Source of the DNA: Methyloversatilis sp. XJ19-49
GTDB lineage: Bacteria; Pseudomonadota; Gammaproteobacteria; Burkholderiales; Rhodocyclaceae
DNA length: 64,000 nucleotides
Assembly: GCF_024580145.1 (NCBI RefSeq)
Contig: NZ_JANINI010000017.1
Coordinates: 17,582-81,581 of the forward strand
Direction of reading: 5' to 3'
In this document: positions 8,889 to 16,398 of the stretch, one piece after another
Layout of the letters: the number at the start of each line of letters is the position of its first letter
Numbering within the stretch: the stretch's first letter is position 1
Notes under the pieces: model-generated
Databases searched by the model: none
What the model was told of the DNA's origin: nothing
What the model saw: the letters and a program-made list of their open reading frames with translations, nothing else
Program-made: the position numbers and the translations under genes

Positions 8889-10082
8889 CTATAGGTAGAT
8901 CAGCAACGCCGACATGCCGAGTGCGACCATTACCGCTCCCAAGAGGCGCTTGCGATCGGCCGCCGACCACTGCGCGACTGCCTGGGCGTCCGGTTCTCGT
9001 GCCGAATGCGATGAGGCGGCCTTCAATGCGGCCTCGACCACCTCACGCGACACACCGACCGTGGCAGCGAGGCGATCCGGATCAGCCATCCCAGCTGATC
9101 GTGCCGCGAGCCGGATGGTGGCTTCCGTGGAGTCGAATTCGCGCGCCATTCCCCGTGAGACGGTCGCAGCGCCAGGCGCGGCTGATGATTCGGTGACAGC
9201 GCCAGTCGTACCGGGCGCCGACCGCACTTTCGCCGGCAGCTTGAAATCAGTGTCCGACGCGCATCGAAGGCGGCAGGCGCGCAGGTCGTCTGCAATGTCG
9301 GCAGCGTTCTGGTAGCGCGCGTCCGGTGATTTTGCCAGCGCCTTGGCCACGATGAGATCGACCAGCGCCGGCAATGCCGGATTCAGCACGCCCGGTGCCA
9401 CCGGTATGTGGTGGATGACCTGATACATCACCGACTGCACATCGCTGCCGATGAAGGGCGACCGGCCGGTCATCATTTCGTACAGGATGACGCCGAGCGA
9501 AAACAGGTCGACCCGCGTATCCGGTGTGCGGCCCAGCACCTGCTCCGGCGACAGATAACGTGGCGACCCGAGCAGCAGGCCGGTCTGGGTGCGTGCGTCG
9601 GTACCATGCAGCCGCGCAATGCCGAAGTCCGTGATCTTCACGCGCCCGTCGGCCAGCACCATGATGTTGCCCGGCTTCACATCGCGATGAATGACGCCGC
9701 GCGCGTGGGCATAGGCCAACCCGTCGGCGATCCGCGCCGCCAGATCGAGGGCTTGATCGAAGCTCAGTTCGCCGCGGTTGATCAGGTCCTTCAGTTCGCG
9801 GCCGTCGAGGTATTCCATGGCCATGTAGGCCAGATCGCCACTGCGACCGATGTCGTGAATGGTGACGATGTTGGGGTGATTCAACCCGCCGGCCGCGCGC
9901 GCCTCGATCATGAAGCGCCGCTCGTAGAATTCGATGTCGTCCGGATCGAGCGCCATGTTGATGGTCTTGATCGCCACCGTGCGGTCGAGCAGCGGATCGA
10001 ATGCACGATAGACCACGCCCATCGCGCCACGCCCGATCTCGGCGAGCACGTCGTAACGTCCGATATTCACGGGAAGACTCAT
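8889..10082 (-). CDS. Hanks-type serine/threonine protein kinase with C-terminal membrane anchor
   Basis: This 397-residue kinase is complete. It has the glycine loop GRGAMGVVY (17-25), the ATP-binding lysine in AIK (Lys39), the catalytic loop HRDVKPGN (132-139), DFG at 152-154 and a SPRYLSPEQ activation/P+1 segment. After about residue 270 comes a low-complexity linker and finally a hydrophobic segment (LLGAVMVALGMSALLIYL) that anchors it in the membrane, with the kinase domain cytoplasmic. It is followed on the same strand, after 10 bp on the upstream side, by a TssQ-like lipoprotein and a cyclase-like protein. PpkA-type kinases regulate type VI secretion post-translationally in other bacteria; here that link is inferred. 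Confidence 0.93.
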   Translation of the reverse strand: MSLPVNIGRYDVLAEIGRGAMGVVYRAFDPLLDRTVAIKTINMALDPDDIEFYERRFMIEARAAGGLNHPNIVTIHDIGRSGDLAYMAMEYLDGRELKDLINRGELSFDQALDLAARIADGLAYAHARGVIHRDVKPGNIMVLADGRVKITDFGIARLHGTDARTQTGLLLGSPRYLSPEQVLGRTPDTRVDLFSLGVILYEMMTGRSPFIGSDVQSVMYQVIHHIPVAPGVLNPALPALVDLIVAKALAKSPDARYQNAADIADDLRACRLRCASDTDFKLPAKVRSAPGTTGAVTESSAAPGAATVSRGMAREFDSTEATIRLAARSAGMADPDRLAATVGVSREVVEAALKAASSHSAREPDAQAVAQWSAADRKRLLGAVMVALGMSALLIYL

Positions 10083-10092
10083 GGCACCCGGA

Positions 10093-10626
10093 TCAGCGTG
10101 CGTCGGCGACGCTGCGATAGACCGGTCCCCACTTCGGATGTCCGGCTTCGGCGGGCGTCAGCGCAAACGCCGGGTCGGCGGCGAAGGCGCGGTAGAAAGA
10201 CTGCCGGCAGGCGGCTGCACGCTCGCTGATGCAATGGATGAAGGCCAGATACTTGTGCGCCCTTGCCTGACTGGTGCGGTTGCGCAGTCCCGCGCCCAGG
10301 CTGGACTTCAGCAGCTCGGCCGCTTCCGGGTAGCGCGCATCCTCATACTGCCTGACGCCGGCCGCCAGCAGTTCATCTGCCGATGTTGCGCGCGCCGGAG
10401 CGGCGGCCGGGGAGGCCGCCGGCTTCGGCGATGTCTTCGGTGCGTCGCCCGACGGCGCCTTCGGCTGCGCTGGCTGGCCCGACTTCGCTACCGGTTTCGC
10501 CCCGTCCTGATCGAATACCGACACGATGCCGTCGACACCCTTCTGCACCGTGGCACAGGCGGACAGCATCGAAATCACCGCGACGAGCGCCCAGCAGTGC
10601 AGCGCACGCTTACTGACGAAAATCAT
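10093..10626 (-). CDS. TssQ-like T6SS-associated lipoprotein
   Basis: This 177-residue lipoprotein has a signal peptide ending in the lipobox LSAC, a Pro/Ala/Lys-rich linker, and a C-terminal TPR-like domain with ARAHKYLAFIHCISERAAAC and the ending EAGHPKWGPVYRSV. That ending is the pattern I know from TssQ-family proteins of beta- and gammaproteobacterial type VI loci. The ATG at 10626 overlaps the cyclase-like gene by 17 bp, so the two are translationally coupled. No T6SS structural gene is present in the window, which makes the context unusual. Confidence 0.7.
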   Translation of the reverse strand: MIFVSKRALHCWALVAVISMLSACATVQKGVDGIVSVFDQDGAKPVAKSGQPAQPKAPSGDAPKTSPKPAASPAAAPARATSADELLAAGVRQYEDARYPEAAELLKSSLGAGLRNRTSQARAHKYLAFIHCISERAAACRQSFYRAFAADPAFALTPAEAGHPKWGPVYRSVADAR

Positions 10627-11629
10627 GTCTGATCCTGGTTTCCTCGCCGGCTCTGACTTCGACCCGCTGTGTATGCGGCGCAAACGCCGGATTGCGGATT
10701 TCGAGTACATGCACGCCGGGCGCCAGCATGAGGTTGCGCTCCGGCGGTGCCGCACCGTGGTGGGCGCCGGCCACGCTGACCTCGCCCCAGGGTAGTACAT
10801 TCACCCTCAGGGTACCGAGCTGCAACGCATCTGCCGGCTCGCTGCCTTCGAAATCCCGAGAAAGGCGTTGCGGTGCCGCTATCGACGGTTGTACCACGCC
10901 TGCATGCCCGCCGTTCGCAGCCGTGGCGTCTTGTCCGGGCAGCGCGGCACGAATGACCAACGCTACAAGCAGGATGGCTGCCACAGCCAGCGCCGTCACC
11001 GCCGGCGGGCGCGAAAGCACGCCAGCCAGCGGCGACTCAAGCAGCTTGCCCGATTCCGGACCACTGTTCGGCGGGCTGTCAGGGCGGTCCGGCAGCGGCC
11101 TGTCGGTCAGCAGGAACAACTCGTGTTCGCGCAACTGCGCATCGGTGTGCATACCGGCCGGTTCGAACAACGGCCTGCACGCAGCTTGCCGACTCGCCAG
11201 TGCATCTACGAAGGAACGCGACGCGAACACCCTGCCGACGCCGGCAAAGCCGGCGACGCGTTGAGCCACCCCGAGACCGTCGCCGACCAGGTTGGGCGGC
11301 ACCCCCGGTTCGCCGATCAGCATGACCGGGCCATGGTGGATCCCGCAGCGCAGCGCCAGCGCGTCATGGCCCGCCGCGACAGTCGCGGCGCGCACCCGGG
11401 CTGCAAAGCGAAGCCCGTCGTTCGGGGATTCGATGAACGTGATGGCGGCACCGTCTGCGGTGTCCAGCACGATGCGCGCCTCCGGACGCGCGTCGACCAG
11501 TGCCGTGCCCAGCACCTCGTTGAAGCGCGATCGCATCTGTGCCTGTTCGGCGACCGGCTTGTCCGGGTAGCCGATCATTTCGATCACGACGATGCTGCAG
11601 ACCGCTGCGCTTGAGACTTCGTGGTTCAT
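10610..11629 (-). CDS. Class III cyclase-like domain protein with TM helix and PEGA-like periplasmic domain
   Basis: In this 339-residue protein residues 10-145 resemble an adenylate/guanylate cyclase homology domain (TADGAAITF, RCGIHHGPVMLIG, NLVGDGLGVAQRV). The first metal-binding aspartate position reads VVIEMIGY, with Glu where catalytic enzymes have Asp, so activity is uncertain. A Pro-rich linker leads to one membrane helix (about 209-229), and the C-terminus (about 275-339) has a PEGA-like beta repeat (LRVNVLPWGEVSVAG, LAPGVHVLEIRNP). It is the first gene of the cyclase/TssQ/kinase trio and may sense an envelope signal and pass it inside. That function is inference. Confidence 0.75.
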   Translation of the reverse strand: MNHEVSSAAVCSIVVIEMIGYPDKPVAEQAQMRSRFNEVLGTALVDARPEARIVLDTADGAAITFIESPNDGLRFAARVRAATVAAGHDALALRCGIHHGPVMLIGEPGVPPNLVGDGLGVAQRVAGFAGVGRVFASRSFVDALASRQAACRPLFEPAGMHTDAQLREHELFLLTDRPLPDRPDSPPNSGPESGKLLESPLAGVLSRPPAVTALAVAAILLVALVIRAALPGQDATAANGGHAGVVQPSIAAPQRLSRDFEGSEPADALQLGTLRVNVLPWGEVSVAGAHHGAAPPERNLMLAPGVHVLEIRNPAFAPHTQRVEVRAGEETRIRHDFRQ

Positions 11630-11879
11630 GTCCGGAGAAACGGGGGAATGTCAGGCCCTTGAAGGACGCGCACAAATGGGGGGCGGCCAGTCACCGGCCG
11701 GTCGCACGTTCGCGTGCAGCGCGATGCATGCGTCAGACAGGGCGGGCGCAGGAACGACGGTATGTGATGGCAGGCATCCACCGGATGTTCCCCGACAGGC
11801 GCCTGAGTTGTCGGCGGCGCTGGCCGCAGCGCCTGGCGGCAGCCTGTGGCCGGATCGAAGCGGGCCCGGTGCGAGCCGT

Positions 11880-12086
11880 TCAACGCTGTACCGGAAAACC
11901 GCCTTCTTCAAGCACGCGGCAGATGTCGTCTTCCGACACCAGCGGGCTGTGCTCGATGCTGACCGTACCGGTTTCCGGCGACACGTCGACGCTGTCTATC
12001 CCCGGGAGCTCATGGACGATGTTGACGATGTCGGCCGCACAGTCGGGACCTTCAATGCCTGATTCGATGATGACAGTGGTGTGCAT
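11880..12086 (-). CDS. Small HMA-like (heavy-metal-associated) domain protein lacking CxxC
   Basis: The 68-residue protein has the beta-alpha-beta-beta-alpha-beta pattern of a CopZ/HMA domain: VIIESGIEGPDCAADIVNIV, GIDSVDVSPETGTVSI and DDICRVLEEGGFPVQ. The usual metal loop GMTCxxC is reduced to GPDCAAD with a single Cys (Cys16), so classical Cu(I) chelation by two thiols in the loop is lost. A second Cys lies at about position 56. It may be a degenerate chaperone or a protein-interaction version. It stands alone between the cyclase gene and a PEP-CTERM pseudogene. Confidence 0.65.
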   Translation of the reverse strand: MHTTVIIESGIEGPDCAADIVNIVHELPGIDSVDVSPETGTVSIEHSPLVSEDDICRVLEEGGFPVQR

Positions 12087-12307
12087 GGTGAAATCTCCAG
12101 CCAGTATCCAGTCTTCGTCGGGCCCGGATGAAACGCCGCAAGCGGTGGTTTCCTTTACCCCAGAAGTCCAGTGCGAAACAGAACTTCACGTGCAAAGTTC
12201 AGGAAATTGTTCACGAAGTGTCGGTAAATCTTACATGGCACGGTGCGCTTGATTCGGGCTGAATCTCAACGGGCTGAAAAAAAGGGTTTTTTCTTTTGAT
12301 TCGTCAC

Positions 12308-12324
12308 TGGCGTAACACTAGCTG
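12308..12324 (+). promoter_or_regulatory. Possible sigma-54 promoter of the frameshifted PEP-CTERM gene
   Basis: The site TGGCGTAACACTAGCTG has GG (12309-12310) and GC (12321-12322) at exact sigma-54 spacing and a good -24 TGGC, but the -12 reads TAGC instead of TTGC. A start near 12334 would leave a 29-nt leader, similar to the PEP-CTERM gene at 6132. The weaker -12 lowers confidence. Confidence 0.4.
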
Positions 12325-12362
12325 CGCTTGACGTACAAAAACCCGCAGCGTCAGGAGCTTCC

Positions 12363-13090
12363 ATGAAGTACGCCTTCAACTCAGTCGCTGTACTCGTTGC
12401 ATTGCCCAGCACTGCAGTCTTCGCTGCGCCCATCACGCCGTCTTCCACTGCACTGCAAGCCCAGCCGAGCGCCACATTTGCCGGTTCCGGCATTCCGAAC
12501 ACCGCCGTTCAGGTGCTTACGCTCGATCCGACGGTGTCGGACGTGACCCTCGGCCTGACCGCTCACCAGCGTTTCACCGGCCCGAATCTGGCGAATAATG
12601 GCACGAGCACCTTCGATGCCGCGACGGGTGTGTCAGCGAACCCGCCGTCGTCGCCTGCCGATCCCTACGCACTGTGGAACTTCGCGTTCTACGTCGGTGG
12701 TGACGACATCTCGAATTACGTGTTTCGGCTGTATTGCGACTTCGATCCGGCCAGCGGCACGGACGAAGCGAACCACGGCGTGATCGAGTTTCTCGGCTCG
12801 GCCCTTCAGGGTGCGGCGATCCAGAACTCGTTGAACCTCGGGATGGACTTCCTCGCGATGAACGCAACCGGCATCACCGCGCCACTGGGTTCGTTCTCGC
12901 CCACGGTCGAAGGCGATACAACTTCGCGCTGACTGCTGTTCTCGATCGCGCTGAAGTGGGTCGTGTGGCCATCCTGGTCGATGTCAATGCATCTGGCGAT
13001 CCGGGTACCCCAATTCCGGAACCCGGCACCCTTGCGCTCGCCAGCCTTGCGTTGCTCGGTCTCGCCGGTCTGCGCCGCCGCTTCAGCTGA
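12363..13090 (+). pseudogene. PEP-CTERM surface protein gene broken by a frameshift
   Basis: The first frame (12363-12932) gives a signal peptide (NSVAVLVALPSTAVFA) and a secreted beta-rich domain, then stops after TVEGDTTSR. Shifting frame at about 12915 restores a sensible continuation (YNFALTAVLDRAEVGRVAIL) and ends with a full sorting signal: IPEP, a Leu/Ala helix and LRRRFS at 13088. Both halves look like one protein of about 240 residues missing one base. It is either a real inactivating mutation, which would release an unanchored protein, or a sequencing error. It has its own leader, possible sigma-54 promoter and downstream terminator, as an intact PEP-CTERM gene would. Confidence 0.75.
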
Positions 13091-13132
13091 CAGCCGCCCC
13101 GCGTCTGTGCGCGGGTTGACGGTAGTTTCACG

Positions 13133-13163
13133 AAAAGCCCGACCGTAATGTCGGGCTTTTCTG
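13133..13163. terminator. Rho-independent terminator after the PEP-CTERM gene
   Basis: The inverted repeat AAAAGCCCGAC-CGTAAT-GTCGGGCTTTT forms an 11-bp stem flanked by A and T runs, so it can work on both strands. Confidence 0.9.
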
Positions 13164-13188
13164 TTTGCGGTGCGTTTCGTCCAGTTCC

Positions 13189-13241
13189 GGATGTTCCAGC
13201 GTTCCGGCGATCAGGTGCAGTGCGATGCCGCAGTCGTCGCG
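13189..13241 (-). pseudogene. Relic of the 3' end of a MocR-type gene (duplicate of 14175-14227)
   Basis: This 53-bp stretch matches the segment 14175-14227 inside the intact MocR-type gene, with about seven differences. Read on the minus strand it encodes RDDCGIALHLIAGTLEHP, against RDDCDNALRLIADTLEHP in the intact protein. Similarity is lost on both sides, so only the C-terminal coding tip of a paralogue remains. No start or catalytic domain is present. Confidence 0.65.
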
Positions 13242-13743
13242 CCGCCGGGCGCGCGTGCTGCAACGGTCGACATTGATCCCGGACAACCTGTGAGGCTGGA
13301 CAAGGTTGCACACTGTTCCTTGCAGTGGGTGCAGCCTGCCGCCGGCCGGCCATGGATTGCGCTAGCTTGTGCGGAGAATCGAAATGGACATCGTCATCAG
13401 AAGTCGAAGGGCGCGCGTCGGAGTGCTGGCAGCAGGCTGTCTGCTTGTGCTGGCGTGTCGCCGATGATCACAGTCCTGCCAGCCGTCCATGCATCTGAAG
13501 ATGGCGGATACGGAGGGGGGAACGGGGCAGCGGGCATCGCGGCGGAAGTGAATCCGGCAGGACGGAACGAAGGCGCATGGCACCCGGTTTCGTCGCCACG
13601 GCCACCAAGCCGGGCAGCGTGGTACTCGGACTTCGCACGAGGCCCGTGCCGACCTGTCCGGGCGGCGGCGTGTTGACAAACGCTCGCACCACGCTGGACA
13701 ACCCCACTCGTTGCTGCAACGCAGGTTTTTTCCGGAGAACATC
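13242..13743. other. Intergenic region without a recognisable gene
   Basis: About 500 bp between the MocR relic and the next gene. An ATG at 13384 opens a 27-codon signal-like peptide (ending VLACRR) that stops at once, and other frames give no recognisable protein. A TTGACA at 13673-13678 could be the -35 of the following gene, but the matching -10 is poor. Confidence 0.5.
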
Positions 13744-14118
13744 ATGACCCATCGGAAGCTCATCGGGAGCGCCGTGACGCTTGTCGGCGCACTTTTCATT
13801 GCAGTGACTGCAGGACAGTCGGTCGCTCAGGACACGGTGCGCGATCAAGTCCGCGAGACCACGCAGGAGCGGGCCCAGGAGCGCATCTACGGCAGCGAGT
13901 TGATGACGCAGCAGGAACAGGCGGAGCATCGTGAACGGATGCGCAACATGAAGAGCGCCGAGGAGAGGGAGGCCTATCAGCGCGAACATCATCAGCGCAT
14001 GCAGGAACGCGCGACGCAGCGAGGTGCGACGCTTCCCGACAGCATGCCACCGCGCGGCGGCATGAGCGGGCCCGGTGGCATGGGCGGCGGCGGCGGTGGC
14101 GGCGGTCGCGGGCGATAA
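13744..14118 (+). CDS. Small secreted Glu/Arg-rich protein with Gly-rich tail
   Basis: The 124-residue product has a signal peptide (LVGALFIAVTAGQSVAQ), then a highly charged helical segment rich in Gln, Glu and Arg (RETTQERAQERIYG, RERMRNMKSAEEREAYQREH) that probably forms a periplasmic coiled coil, and ends in a Gly/Met run. I do not recognise a family. The ATG at 13744 follows a CCGGAGAA ribosome site. It is convergent with the MocR-type gene. Confidence 0.65.
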   Translation: MTHRKLIGSAVTLVGALFIAVTAGQSVAQDTVRDQVRETTQERAQERIYGSELMTQQEQAEHRERMRNMKSAEEREAYQREHHQRMQERATQRGATLPDSMPPRGGMSGPGGMGGGGGGGGRGR

Positions 14119-14146
14119 GTCTCGATCGGCGCGTTGAATCGGGGCC

Positions 14147-15541
14147 CTACATCACCGTCGAATGCGGCTGCAGAGGATGTTCCAGCGTGTCGGCGATCAG
14201 GCGCAGCGCATTGTCGCAGTCGTCGCGTGACATCGGCCCGCCGAGGCACACGCGCACCGCGTCCGGTGGTGTGCCGTCAGTGCTGAAGGCGGCGCTGGCG
14301 ACCACGCCGACACCCTGCGCACGCAGGTAGGACGCAAACTCCACCATCGACCACTCCGACGACAGCGGCAGCCACAGGTGAAAGCCTTCCGTTTGCGCCC
14401 GCATCGCGTGGCGGCCCAGATGACGTGCGGCCAGCGACTGGCGGAAAACGGATTCGCTTCGTATGGCGTCCAGCATCGCGTCGGCCGTGCCGTCGGTGAT
14501 CCAGCGCGTGGCCAGCGCGTTGGTGACCGGCGAGCACATGACGGTGGTGGCGCGCAGCGCGCCGGCCAGTCGTTCCGCTTGGCGCGGGCCGGGTGCGTTC
14601 ACGAAGGCCGAGCGGAGGCCGGCGCCGAAACACTTCGACAGGCCGGTGATGTAATAGGTGAGCGCCGGTGCCAGCGTGGCCAGCGGCGGCGGAGTGTCGC
14701 GCGGCAGCATGGCGTAGGCGTCGTCCTCGATGATGGGCACGGCGTAGCGCAGCGCAACGTCGGCCAGCGCCTCGCGCCGGGCACGTGTGATCGTCGCAGT
14801 GGTCGGGTTCAGCAATGTCGGGTTGCAGTACAGCGCACGCGGTTTCAGGGTCCGACACGCGTGTTCGAAGGCATCGGCGCTGGGGCCGTCGTCGTCCAGC
14901 GGCAGCGCGTGGAGTTGCACACCGAGCTGGGCGGCGATGGCCTTGATGCCCGGATAGGTCAGCGACTCGACGCAGATCAGTTCGCCCGGTCGTGCCAGCA
15001 GCGACACCAGCGCGGTCAGCGCGGCGTGGATGCCCGGGCACACCAGCACCCGTTCGACCGCGCACAACGGCAGCCGGCGACGCAGCCACTGCACGCCGGC
15101 TGCGCGGTCGTCGCGCGTGCCACCGAAATCCTGGTAGCGCAGCAGGTCGTACCAGTCGGACTGCACCATCACCTGCGCCGCACTGTCGCGCAGGCGGGCA
15201 ATCAGCGCCGGATCCTGCGGCTCAGGCGGCAGATTCATCGTCATTTCGGCGCCGCTGCCGCCGCGTAGCGTCAGGCCGGGCGTAGCCCCGCGCACGAAGG
15301 TTCCCATGCCGGCGCGCGAATCGATCAGGCCGCGCTTGCGCGCCTCGGCATAGCCGCGCGCCACCGTCGTGTAGTTCAGTTCCAGGTAGTCGGCCAGTTC
15401 GCGCAGCGTGGGCAGACGGTCGCGCGCGGCCAGCCGGCCGCTGCGCACGTCTTCGGCGATCAGATCGGCAATCAGCAGATAGGCCGGCTTGTTGCTCGAC
15501 CGGATGCGCTTGAGCCAGATCTGCGAGGTCTTGTCCATCAA
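14147..15541 (-). CDS. MocR-type regulator: GntR HTH fused to PLP aminotransferase-like domain
   Basis: This 464-residue protein has an N-terminal GntR winged helix (RLPTLRELADYLELNYTTVARGYAEA, about 40-75) followed by a fold-type I aminotransferase domain. The PLP lysine motif appears as YYITGLSKCFGAGLR, and the EDDAYAML segment holds the cofactor-binding Asp. MocR proteins use PLP and an amino compound as effector to control nearby metabolic genes. The start codon overlaps the end of the Pnap_2097-type gene by 4 bp, so it is the last gene of the Nit1C-type operon and may be its sensor. Target and ligand are unknown. Confidence 0.88.
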   Translation of the reverse strand: MMDKTSQIWLKRIRSSNKPAYLLIADLIAEDVRSGRLAARDRLPTLRELADYLELNYTTVARGYAEARKRGLIDSRAGMGTFVRGATPGLTLRGGSGAEMTMNLPPEPQDPALIARLRDSAAQVMVQSDWYDLLRYQDFGGTRDDRAAGVQWLRRRLPLCAVERVLVCPGIHAALTALVSLLARPGELICVESLTYPGIKAIAAQLGVQLHALPLDDDGPSADAFEHACRTLKPRALYCNPTLLNPTTATITRARREALADVALRYAVPIIEDDAYAMLPRDTPPPLATLAPALTYYITGLSKCFGAGLRSAFVNAPGPRQAERLAGALRATTVMCSPVTNALATRWITDGTADAMLDAIRSESVFRQSLAARHLGRHAMRAQTEGFHLWLPLSSEWSMVEFASYLRAQGVGVVASAAFSTDGTPPDAVRVCLGGPMSRDDCDNALRLIADTLEHPLQPHSTVM

Positions 15542-16398
15542 TCGGCCCTTCGGGAGAAGCGCTTGCGGGTGATCACGTCGGCGATGCAGAGGCCGTCGGC
15601 CCGGCGCACGATGCGGCAGCGATGATGAAAGCCGTCAGGCTCCGCTCCGGCATCCAGCAGTTCGACACGCACGGCTTCGCCCGGGTCGATGTTGCCGTGG
15701 AAGTACAGCGTGCGCTCGGCGGTGACCGCCGGGCGCAGGCCGTACCAGGCGAACTCGGCACGGTCGACCAGCGCCTGGAAGGTGGCGAAGTACAGGAAGC
15801 CGGCGCCGTTGAAATCGCTGTTCGGGCAGGGCGTGAAGTCGAAGCTGCGAATCATTTCACCCTCCAGCGCCGCGGTGCGGTGCGCCCGGCCGAGCGACTT
15901 CAGTTCGGCTGCGGCCGCCATCAGCATGGCGTCGCCAGAGATCAGGTCTTCGTTGTCCGGCAGCATCCGCGCCTTCGCAACGCTGCGGTTGCCGCCACCC
16001 GGCGCGCGGCGCACCAGCGCCGACAGCAGCTCGAGGCGCGCCACGCGCCTGCTGCCCATGCGCACTGTCTGCGCGCTGTAATGCTGCGCGCGGCCATGCG
16101 GCACCAGCCGCGCCAGCAGCGCGAACGGTGCGTGTTCGGTCACCGCGTCGAGTTGCGCCTCGCGCAGCCGCACCGCGGTCAGCGCGGCATAGCTGCGGCA
16201 GCCGTCGATGTCGGCGAAAGCCGGTTCATCCTGCCCCTGCGCGCGCGCGATGGCCATCCAGTGCAGGTGGGCGCATTCCTTCAGCAGCCAGTTTTCCGAC
16301 AGGCCGTACAGCGCCAGTTGCGGCATGCCGGTCTGATAATGCTGCAGCAAAGCCAATGTGGCGCGCGGCTGCAATTGGTTCGCGTCCTGCATCAGCAT
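15538..16398 (-). CDS. Pnap_2097 / LnmK-like hot-dog fold biosynthetic protein
   Basis: The 286-residue protein matches my recollection of the Pnap_2097 family (related to the LnmK acyltransferase/decarboxylase hot-dog domain), with the diagnostic opening LALYGLSENWLLKECAHLHW. It has two hot-dog-like halves, the second containing FLYFATFQALVDRAEFAW and TLYFHGNIDPGEAVRVELL. Such proteins are thought to act on acyl thioesters. ATG at 16398 (MLMQDANQ) overlaps the preceding flavoprotein gene, and its stop overlaps the MocR start. Its place inside a Nit1C operon suggests a tailoring step in the same unknown product pathway. Confidence 0.65.
   Translation of the reverse strand: MLMQDANQLQPRATLALLQHYQTGMPQLALYGLSENWLLKECAHLHWMAIARAQGQDEPAFADIDGCRSYAALTAVRLREAQLDAVTEHAPFALLARLVPHGRAQHYSAQTVRMGSRRVARLELLSALVRRAPGGGNRSVAKARMLPDNEDLISGDAMLMAAAAELKSLGRAHRTAALEGEMIRSFDFTPCPNSDFNGAGFLYFATFQALVDRAEFAWYGLRPAVTAERTLYFHGNIDPGEAVRVELLDAGAEPDGFHHRCRIVRRADGLCIADVITRKRFSRRAD

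Noticed and set aside
7669..8898. 409-codon plus-strand frame opposite the ABC exporter
   Set aside because: It is a shadow of the exporter's coding frame with no motif of its own.
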